From Scybalomonas sp905214925 (lineage in GTDB: Bacteria > Bacillota > Clostridia > Lachnospirales > Lachnospiraceae), in assembly GCA_905214925.1 (NCBI GenBank), contig CAJMOB010000054.1, positions 1-12,798 of the forward strand: a stretch of 12,798 nucleotides of DNA. The letters run 5' to 3'. The translations under genes were made by a program, and so were the position numbers. A model generated the notes under the pieces. It had not been told where the DNA came from. It saw only the letters and a list, made by a program, of their open reading frames with translations, and searched no databases. Of this stretch, positions 7,227 to 12,798 are shown piece after piece (position 1 is the stretch's first letter; the number at the start of each line of letters is the position of its first letter).

Positions 7227-7239
7227 TTTGATAATCAAA
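7227..7239 (-). promoter_or_regulatory. FabT-like operator palindrome
   Basis: On the minus strand this reads TTTGATTATCAAA, a perfect TTTGA/TCAAA dyad with three central bases. It touches the -10 box and covers the expected fabH start site. It closely resembles the operator described for FabT, the MarR-family repressor of fatty acid genes in streptococci. It does not resemble the FapR operator (TTAGTACC-type). The regulator gene is not in the window, so the assignment rests on motif, position and target gene. Confidence 0.6.
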
Positions 7240-7267
7240 GTATATGCCTTCTTCTGCTATTTGTCAA
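7239..7267 (-). promoter_or_regulatory. Sigma-A promoter of fabH
   Basis: The minus strand carries TTGACA (7267-7262), a 17-base spacer and TATACT (7244-7239), near consensus. Transcription would begin around 7232, giving a leader of roughly 33 bases before the fabH ATG. It lies in the 101-base gap after spoIVA and should drive fabH and the M23 gene. Confidence 0.85.
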
Positions 7268-7300
7268 GAATAATCGCACAAATTCTACTTTTTCTCATCC

Positions 7301-8773
7301 TTAAATAATAATGCACACAAGTCCGCCATTTCCATCATTAATAATCTTTTCCATGGTATCTTGTAATTTCATCTGACTTTCCTCTGTCATCTTAGCAGCT
7401 TTTTGCATCATGCCATCTTCGACTAACTGTTCCACCGATTTTCCAAAAATATTGACTTTCCAAATACCTTCTTCTCCCTTTGCGGACTCTTCTTTAATAT
7501 AGTTAATCAGATCTTGTGCCTGTTGCTCGGAACCGACAATTGGTGCTAATTCTGTTGTAATATCCGCTTTAATCATATGAATGGATGGTGCCGTCGCTTT
7601 AATTTTTACTCCATACTTGCTGCCATGTTTGATCACTTCTGGCGTTTCTAATTGAATTTCATTTTTTTGTGGAGTTACGATTCCATAACCTTTGTAGCGG
7701 ACAGCAGAAATGGCATCTGCCACTTTATCAAACTCTCCTTTTCCTTTGGAAAGTTCCCTTAGCATCTGAATCAGTTCATATTCACTATCAATTTCCATGC
7801 CCGTTAACTCACTGAGAATTTGATAATAGTATGGTTCTTTCATGGTCACGACTATTTTGACGTGCCCTGTATCCATTGCCACCTTATCAAGCTTTACATC
7901 TTGCATCATCTCTGTTTTTGGAAGCTCTTTTCGATAGAGATCCTTAATCCACTGAAACTCTGTAAAGTTATCTTTTAACCAATGGAACAGTTCTTTCTTT
8001 AACCAATGTTCCATCGGCAATGCTTCTAACCATTTTGGAAGGAAAAATTCGATACAGTTAATTGGAAATTCCAATAAAATCTGTTTTAAAATATCTTTAA
8101 TATCGTCTGTCTTTAATTGCTCACAGTTTAATGCTTTTACTGGCACTTGATATTTTTCTTCCATAGAACTCACTAAGTCCCTTGTTTCTTTTGAATACGG
8201 ACGGCTTGAGTTTAATAAAATAATAAAAGGCTTTTTTAACTCTTTTAATTCTGCAACCGTTCTTTCTTCTGGTTCCATATAATCTTCTCTTGGAATTTCT
8301 GTAAAACTTCCATCGGTTGTAATAACAATTCCAATGGTAGAATGATCCGCAATAACTTTTCTCGTTCCAATTTCCGCCGCTTTTGTAAACGGAACTTCAT
8401 ATTCATACCAAGGCGTTTTCACTAATCGCTCTTGCTCATCTTCCATATATCCAACGGCACTATGTACTAAATATCCAACACAATCGATCATACGAACTTT
8501 AAATGAGATTTCCTCTCCCATGTCAATTGTGGCTCCATCTTTTGGAATGAATTTTGGTTCTGTTGTCATAATCGTCCTTCCACCTGCACTCTGTGGAAGT
8601 TCATCAATGGCTAATTGTTTCTCATGTGCATCTGTCATATTTGGTATTACTAATAGATCCATAAATCGTTTAATAAAAGTGGACTTGCCTGTCCGAACTG
8701 GACCTACAACGCCAATATAGATATCACCACCAGTTCTGGCACTAATATCTTTATATACATTAAAATTATCCAT
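7301..8773 (-). CDS. spoIVA: Stage IV sporulation protein A, coat-basement ATPase
   Basis: A 490-residue protein, close to the 492 of B. subtilis SpoIVA. In the mother cell SpoIVA polymerises on the outer forespore membrane, using ATP hydrolysis, and forms the base on which the spore coat assembles. The N-terminal P-loop domain has Walker A GPVRTGKST (residues 24-32), the sensor threonines in TIMTTEPKF (Thr70/Thr71) and Walker B-like RMIDCVG (Asp97). The long middle and C-terminal regions match the family, ending in the characteristic hydrophobic LVCIII tail. The ATG at 8773 has AAAGGGG about eight bases upstream. A sigma-E-like promoter lies just ahead, and a separate sigma-A promoter serves the next gene, so spoIVA is probably monocistronic. 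Its presence shows that the organism belongs to an endospore-forming lineage. Confidence 0.97.
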   Translation of the reverse strand: MDNFNVYKDISARTGGDIYIGVVGPVRTGKSTFIKRFMDLLVIPNMTDAHEKQLAIDELPQSAGGRTIMTTEPKFIPKDGATIDMGEEISFKVRMIDCVGYLVHSAVGYMEDEQERLVKTPWYEYEVPFTKAAEIGTRKVIADHSTIGIVITTDGSFTEIPREDYMEPEERTVAELKELKKPFIILLNSSRPYSKETRDLVSSMEEKYQVPVKALNCEQLKTDDIKDILKQILLEFPINCIEFFLPKWLEALPMEHWLKKELFHWLKDNFTEFQWIKDLYRKELPKTEMMQDVKLDKVAMDTGHVKIVVTMKEPYYYQILSELTGMEIDSEYELIQMLRELSKGKGEFDKVADAISAVRYKGYGIVTPQKNEIQLETPEVIKHGSKYGVKIKATAPSIHMIKADITTELAPIVGSEQQAQDLINYIKEESAKGEEGIWKVNIFGKSVEQLVEDGMMQKAAKMTEESQMKLQDTMEKIINDGNGGLVCIII

Positions 8774-8804
8774 TCCTAGTTCCCCTTTCTTCTATCACTC
8801 TTTC

Positions 8805-8835
8805 ATATATATGCGAGAGGAACGTTTTTTATAAC
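8805..8835 (-). promoter_or_regulatory. Putative sigma-E promoter of spoIVA
   Basis: The minus strand has GTTATAA (8835-8829), a 15-base spacer and CATATATAT (8813-8805). This fits the B. subtilis sigma-E pattern (-35 centred on ATA; -10 CATA-like) and its spacing. It would give a leader of about 25 bases including the ribosome site. SpoIVA belongs to the sigma-E regulon in B. subtilis, which supports the call. The motifs are A/T-rich, so chance matches are possible. Confidence 0.55.
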
Positions 8836-8914
8836 TAATGTAGGAAGGGTTTTGTATCTTTTTTAACATATCATAAGAAATCCTTCTATCATGAATCTTC
8901 TATTTTCCAGATAC

Positions 8915-9709
8915 TTATTTGAGAGGAAAATGATTCACAACTTGTAATCTCCAATTTTGAGCCAATTCATAAGCCTTATCCATACAAGTATCCCATATAT
9001 TATCTGGACTATGACAATCAGAATTAATAATCACCGTTCCATTTGCCTTTGCAACTTTTTCCCAAAATCTTTCATGGGGATAAGGATAACGAATCCCATC
9101 TTCATATTGTATTTTCCCTCTGCGGATTCCATTCCCATTGAATTCTAAAATCGTATTTGTGGAAATTGCTGCTTCCACAATTCGATCACAGGCTTCTTCA
9201 CAATTTTTATCCCAAGGCATTTGATTAATAAAAATAACATCTGGATGAGCAATCACTGGAAATAATCCTGTCTTCATGGCATCTTTTAAGCTATTCGCAT
9301 ACTCTAAATAATGACTCGTGTCTTTTGTCTGTTCTAACGAATAAATATTAATGGTCTCTCCTCTTTTATCAATATAGGCGTGCTGTCCTAATAACAGATA
9401 TTCGATTCCCATTTCTTCCTTTAATTGATAATAATAATCCATTTCCCTTGGATCAAATTCAATTTCTAGCCCTAGTAAAATAGAAAGTTCCTTTCGATAT
9501 TGTTCCTTTAGTTGCAATACTTCTTCTATATAGGATTTTAATTCCACATAATCCATTCGCATCCCCATACGATCATCTGGATAAGGAGCATGATCGCTAA
9601 ACCCTAATACCGATAACTTTTTTTCCAATGCCGCTTTTACATAATCAAGCTCTGTTCCACCTGCGTGTTTGCATCGTTTTGTATGGGTATGATAATTTGT
9701 ACGTTCCAT
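8915..9709 (-). CDS. HisJ-family PHP phosphatase (histidinol-phosphatase-like)
   Basis: A 264-residue PHP-domain phosphoesterase. Metal-binding residues occur in family order: His7 and His9 in NYHTHTKRCKH, Asp39-His40 in GFSDHAPYP, Glu82 in LLGLEIEF, His110 in LLGQHAYI, His155 in VIAHPD, and Asp231/His233 in INSDCHSP. The HisJ family dephosphorylates L-histidinol phosphate in histidine synthesis. No other his gene is nearby, and PHP proteins of this type are multiplied in clostridia, so another phosphomonoester substrate is possible. The ATG at 9709 has GGAGG nine bases upstream. The gene is flanked by a terminator upstream (9906-9939) and the spoIVA promoter region downstream, so it is probably transcribed alone. 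I saw no strong terminator in the 141 bases after it. Confidence 0.85.
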   Translation of the reverse strand: MERTNYHTHTKRCKHAGGTELDYVKAALEKKLSVLGFSDHAPYPDDRMGMRMDYVELKSYIEEVLQLKEQYRKELSILLGLEIEFDPREMDYYYQLKEEMGIEYLLLGQHAYIDKRGETINIYSLEQTKDTSHYLEYANSLKDAMKTGLFPVIAHPDVIFINQMPWDKNCEEACDRIVEAAISTNTILEFNGNGIRRGKIQYEDGIRYPYPHERFWEKVAKANGTVIINSDCHSPDNIWDTCMDKAYELAQNWRLQVVNHFPLK

Positions 9710-9777
9710 TCAGTAATACCTCCACTTCTTTTTTACAAAATAAAAATTTCCATTTTTTATCCTATTTTTCTTTCCTT

Positions 9778-9806
9778 ATTTTATCTCTAATTTTCCTTTT
9801 AAGCAA
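9778..9806 (-). promoter_or_regulatory. Possible sigma-A promoter of the PHP phosphatase gene
   Basis: The minus strand shows TTGCTT (9806-9801), 17 bases, then TAAAAT (9783-9778), about 70 bases before the ATG. The surroundings are very A/T-rich, which weakens the call. No other pair in the 9710-9905 gap has better boxes with correct spacing. Confidence 0.45.
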
Positions 9807-9905
9807 TAAAAACCAAATCTTCGCTTCTCACATTTTAACAAATGTAGAACAAAGTATACATTGCACACTTTGCCGGGCGCGCTTTCCTATAATATAAAAA
9901 AAGAA

Positions 9906-9939
9906 AAATGCCGAAAAGAGTTATCTCCTTTCGACATTT
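9906..9939 (-). terminator. Intrinsic terminator after the AI-2E gene
   Basis: Arms 9906-9920 (AAATGCCGAAAAGAG) and 9925-9939 (CTCCTTTCGACATTT) form a 15-pair stem with two mismatched positions that become G-U wobbles in the minus-strand RNA, and a 4-base loop. A T-rich run follows on the minus strand (9905-9893), directly after the AI-2E stop. A/T tracts flank both sides, so it may also work on the plus strand. It closes the plsY-gpsA-AI-2E unit. Confidence 0.88.
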
Positions 9940-9945
9940 TCTTTT

Positions 9946-11112
9946 TTATTCATCTTTTAGTTTCCACTTATCCGGTGGAACTTTCTCTACTCGCAATTTT
10001 TTATTAATATGCTCACGAAGCAAAGAGTAAATAACAGAAAACAGTGGTATGTAAATTAACATTCCAATAATACCTAACATACTACCACCTAATGTGACTG
10101 CCACCAATACCCACATAGCAGGAAGCCCTACGGAACTACCAACCACTCTTGGATAAATGACATTTCCTTCAAACTGTTGCAGCACATTAAATAAAATAAA
10201 AAACCAAATCACTTGAATTGGATTTACCGTCAAAATTAAAAACATAGCAACGGCACAACCTAAAAATGCACCAACAATCGGAATTAATGCGGTTACTGCA
10301 ATCAATACTCCTACTAATAAAGCAAATGGGAATTTTAAAATTGTCATGGCCACAAAAAACATACTTCCTAAAATAACAGCCTCGATACATTGGCCTGTTA
10401 AAAAGTTAGAAAATGTTTTCTCTGTTAGTGTAACAATATACACAATACGATCCGCTACTTTTATTGGAAAAGTGGCATAACAAAGTTTTTTTGTCTGTCT
10501 TGCCAGTTTTTCTTTTTGACATAAAATATAAATAGCAAATACAAAACCAATAAAGAAATTTACAAAACCGCTAACAATGGAAGTTACAACGCCAACGGTT
10601 GTAAAAATACTTCCCATGAATCCAGTTTTAAAAAAGTTAAACACTTGATTGATTAACGTTCCCCATTCTAAATCCCAGTTCCAATTGGCAATCTTTTCTT
10701 GAATTTGTGGCCACGGAATATCAAGAGAAAGTAGCCATACTTGAAAATGCTCTAAAGCCCTTGGAACGCTGACAAACAACCCACGAATCGTGTTTGCTAA
10801 TTCTGGAATCACAAGTAAAAATACAAATAAAATAACAGCAACAATAAATAACAATGCTAAAATCAAACTTACCGTTCTTTTTAAACTCGGTTTTAACTTT
10901 GTATTTTTTAATAACTTTTTTTCAATAAAACGCATTGGAACATTTAAAATAAACGCAATACAACTTCCTAATAAAAAAGGTGATAATAAGCCTATTAAAA
11001 TTCCAACGGTCCTTAACACTTCTGGTATATGATTGAGTCCTGTATAGAATAAAAGTGTAAACGCAATAATGAGTAACACTTTTTTCACAGTTTCTTTATT
11101 TAGATCAAGCAT
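9946..11112 (-). CDS. AI-2E family transporter (polytopic membrane protein)
   Basis: A 388-residue integral membrane protein with about seven to eight hydrophobic segments: near residues 11-26, 34-58, 81-103, 168-199, 240-258, 261-293, 298-314 and 332-366. Family marks include the conserved region after the penultimate segment (EGNVIYPRVVGSSVGLPAMW, 315-334), followed by the Gly-rich last segment and a charged tail. The long soluble stretch at about 104-165 is also typical. Family members have been linked to autoinducer-2 export (E. coli TqsA) and to Na+/H+ or Na+/Li+ antiport. The substrate here is unknown, and the family name should not be read as proof of quorum sensing. The ATG directly follows the gpsA TAG with no gap and uses a GGAG/GGGAAG purine run inside the end of gpsA, so the two are almost certainly co-translated. 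Confidence 0.88.
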   Translation of the reverse strand: MLDLNKETVKKVLLIIAFTLLFYTGLNHIPEVLRTVGILIGLLSPFLLGSCIAFILNVPMRFIEKKLLKNTKLKPSLKRTVSLILALLFIVAVILFVFLLVIPELANTIRGLFVSVPRALEHFQVWLLSLDIPWPQIQEKIANWNWDLEWGTLINQVFNFFKTGFMGSIFTTVGVVTSIVSGFVNFFIGFVFAIYILCQKEKLARQTKKLCYATFPIKVADRIVYIVTLTEKTFSNFLTGQCIEAVILGSMFFVAMTILKFPFALLVGVLIAVTALIPIVGAFLGCAVAMFLILTVNPIQVIWFFILFNVLQQFEGNVIYPRVVGSSVGLPAMWVLVAVTLGGSMLGIIGMLIYIPLFSVIYSLLREHINKKLRVEKVPPDKWKLKDE

Positions 11113-12132
11113 CTATTCTTCCCACTCCAAATCATTATGTTCAATCTTTTTATCGCGCAACAATAAATCGGATACCGCCTCTTTTGCTGATTTTCCATCG
11201 AATAAAATGGCATTTACTTGTTCAATAATCGGTATTTCTACCTGATATTTTTTGGCTAATGCCATAGCAGCTTTTGCTGAATATACACCTTCTACAATCT
11301 GTTTTACTTCTTTCATGGCTTCATCTGCTGTATATCCTTTTCCCATTAAATAACCTGCTTTGCGGTTACGGCTATGTTGGCTTCCACAAGTTACGATGAG
11401 ATCTCCGATTCCAGAAAGTCCTGCAAAGGTTTCACGTTTTCCACCCATAGCAATTCCCAATCTAGAAAGTTCTGCAATTCCTCTTGTCATAAGAGCTGCT
11501 TTTGAATTATCTCCAAATCCTAACCCATCAGCTACCCCTGCCGCAAGAGCAATCACATTCTTTAATGCACCACCAAGCTCAATTCCTAATACGTCTGGAC
11601 TTGTATAGACACGAAATACTTTATTCATAAACACATCTTGTAACAATAAAGCATCTTCTTTTTTCTTAGCTCCAACAACAACGCTTGTTGGAATTCCAAA
11701 TCCAACTTCTTCTGCATGACTTGGACCTGAAAGGACGCATACAGGAACATTCGGATTTTTAATCTCTTCTTCAATAATTTCTGTCAATGTCATCAACGTA
11801 TTTTCTTCAATTCCTTTTGCCACATTGACAATGATCTGTCCATCTTTTACAAATGGTGCTACATTTTTTGCAGTGGAACGAGTGAATGGAGAAGGTACTG
11901 CAAATACTAAAATCTCTTTTCCCTTTACCGCCTCTTCTAAGTTTGTTGTAAAAGAAACGCTGTCTGGTAATATAACGCCTGGAAGTTTTTCTTTTTGCTC
12001 ATGATATTTTTGAAACATCTCAACTTCCGCTTCCATAATGGACCATACAGTAACCTCATGACCATTATCGGCTAATAACTTGGTAAGTGCTGTTCCCCAG
12101 CTCCCAGCTCCAACTACACATATTTTTTTCAT
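11113..12132 (-). CDS. gpsA: Glycerol-3-phosphate dehydrogenase [NAD(P)+]
   Basis: A 339-residue cytosolic enzyme that reduces dihydroxyacetone phosphate to sn-glycerol-3-phosphate, the backbone for phospholipids. The N-terminal Rossmann motif is VVGAGSWGTAL (residues 6-16). It continues with NVAKGIEENTLMTLTEI (103-119), LSGPSHAEEV (134-143) and the catalytic-lysine region GGALKNVIALAAG (Lys191). The C-terminal domain holds the substrate-binding stretch GDLIVTCGSQHSRNRKAG (243-260). The start is the ATG at 12132, with GGAGG eight bases upstream; an earlier in-frame start at 12180 would add 16 unconserved residues. It follows plsY by 61 bases, so product and next enzyme are encoded side by side: PlsY acylates the glycerol-3-phosphate made here. 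Direct adjacency to the AI-2E gene extends the unit downstream. Confidence 0.97.
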   Translation of the reverse strand: MKKICVVGAGSWGTALTKLLADNGHEVTVWSIMEAEVEMFQKYHEQKEKLPGVILPDSVSFTTNLEEAVKGKEILVFAVPSPFTRSTAKNVAPFVKDGQIIVNVAKGIEENTLMTLTEIIEEEIKNPNVPVCVLSGPSHAEEVGFGIPTSVVVGAKKKEDALLLQDVFMNKVFRVYTSPDVLGIELGGALKNVIALAAGVADGLGFGDNSKAALMTRGIAELSRLGIAMGGKRETFAGLSGIGDLIVTCGSQHSRNRKAGYLMGKGYTADEAMKEVKQIVEGVYSAKAAMALAKKYQVEIPIIEQVNAILFDGKSAKEAVSDLLLRDKKIEHNDLEWEE

Positions 12133-12193
12133 TGTTCTTTCCTCCAATCGGATTCTACTTCTTTTTCTTATTTTATACAAATATTACACACAC

Positions 12194-12798
12194 TTACTTT
12201 TTGGAACCAAGACGATTTTCTGTGCCTGTCAACAATCTTTGAATATTTCCATGGTGGCGATAAATGCCAAGAACAGAATAACAAAGAGCGATGAGAAGCA
12301 TATAAGAAAATTGTGGCTCTCCTCGATGAAAAATCGTAAGAGTAATCGGAAATGCAACTAAAAGCGTAATAGATGCCACTGACACATAGCGTGTCAGTGC
12401 TGTTAAACTCACAAAAATAATCAAAGATACTAATCCCATTCGCCAATCAATTGCCATTGTAATCGCAGCAGTTGTTGCAATTCCTTTTCCTCCTCGAAAC
12501 TTTAAGTAACATGGAAAGTTATGTCCTAATACGGCAAAAAATCCAGTAATAAGACAAAGGAGAGTTTCATTTAACTCTGGCACCATTGGTGCAACTAAAA
12601 AACGCACAATCCATACAGCAAACATCCCCTTTAATGCATCTCCTAAAAATGTAAGAAGTGCCGCACTTTTTCCAAGTGTGCGAAGTGCATTTGTCGTTCC
12701 AGCATTTCCACTTCCATATTCTCTTATGTCAATATGATTGAATCTCCCTATAATATATGCTGTCTGGAAACACCCGAATCCATATCCTAATATGATAG
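12194..12798 (-). CDS. plsY: Acyl-phosphate:glycerol-3-phosphate acyltransferase (5' end cut off)
   Basis: A frame of 200 residues is open to the right edge; family members have about 200-215, so only a few N-terminal residues are missing. PlsY is a polytopic membrane enzyme that moves an acyl group from acyl-phosphate to glycerol-3-phosphate, making lysophosphatidate. The three PlsY motifs are present: EYGSGNAGTTNALRTLGK (residues 26-43 of the visible part), the Gly-rich KFRGGKGIATTAA (99-111) and the C-terminal YRHHGNIQRLLTGTENRLG (179-197). Hydrophobic segments lie between them. The true start lies beyond the window; the internal Met at 12625 is not the start, because motif 1 lies upstream of it. 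gpsA follows 61 bases downstream, forming the usual plsY-gpsA pair. Confidence 0.95.
   Translation of the reverse strand, partial: IILGYGFGCFQTAYIIGRFNHIDIREYGSGNAGTTNALRTLGKSAALLTFLGDALKGMFAVWIVRFLVAPMVPELNETLLCLITGFFAVLGHNFPCYLKFRGGKGIATTAAITMAIDWRMGLVSLIIFVSLTALTRYVSVASITLLVAFPITLTIFHRGEPQFSYMLLIALCYSVLGIYRHHGNIQRLLTGTENRLGSKK

Noticed and set aside
7227..7239. FapR operator at the fabH promoter
   Set aside because: The palindrome TTTGA-TCAAA does not match the TTAGTACC-type FapR site.
9946..11112. Quorum-sensing role from the AI-2E family name
   Set aside because: No luxS, lsr or other signalling gene is nearby, and the family includes ion antiporters, so the name alone does not support it.

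Overview
The window reads as a stretch of low-GC chromosome from an anaerobic spore-forming Firmicute. The sporulation ATPase SpoIVA, GGAGG-type ribosome binding sites, A/T-rich codons and the order plsY-gpsA-...-spoIVA point to Clostridia, most likely Lachnospiraceae. Every convincing gene lies on the minus strand, so the biological reading order runs from high to low coordinates. No rRNA, tRNA, CRISPR array, phage gene or intact insertion sequence is visible. Apart from the structured spacer at 5129-5453 and a foreign-looking left edge, this is core-genome territory.

Region by region, in reading order. (1) 12798-9946: plsY (cut by the window edge), gpsA and an AI-2E family membrane protein. 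gpsA makes glycerol-3-phosphate and PlsY acylates it, which are the first steps of phospholipid synthesis. The gpsA stop codon abuts the AI-2E start codon, and a strong intrinsic terminator follows at 9906-9939. (2) 9709-8915: a HisJ-family PHP phosphatase behind its own A/T-rich leader and a possible sigma-A promoter. (3) 8773-7301: spoIVA, preceded by a sequence that fits a sigma-E promoter. (4) 7199-5454: fabH and an M23 peptidase gene, transcribed from a near-consensus sigma-A promoter. A TTTGA-TTA-TCAAA palindrome, resembling the operator of the fatty-acid repressor FabT, covers the expected transcription start. (5) 5453-5129: a 325-base spacer with hairpins and short direct repeats, possibly a dispersed small element. 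(6) 5128-4325: relQ, a small alarmone synthetase with a C-terminal extension. (7) 4198-1: an rsmF-like m5C rRNA methyltransferase, an RsuA-family pseudouridine synthase, a HAD phosphatase and a YgiQ-type radical SAM gene. These are tightly packed, with start/stop overlaps that imply one operon.

The first ~55 bases are about 74% G+C, contain a 14-base perfect palindrome, and break the conserved YgiQ protein exactly where they begin. They most likely come from another source (chimeric join or contaminating DNA).

Functionally the window joins membrane lipid supply (plsY, gpsA, fabH), envelope work (M23 peptidase, spore coat base) and ribosome modification with the stringent response (rsmF, rsuA, relQ). 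I found no clearly new multi-gene system. The items most worth following up are the structured spacer, the FabT-like operator, the fabH-M23 pairing and the chimeric edge.
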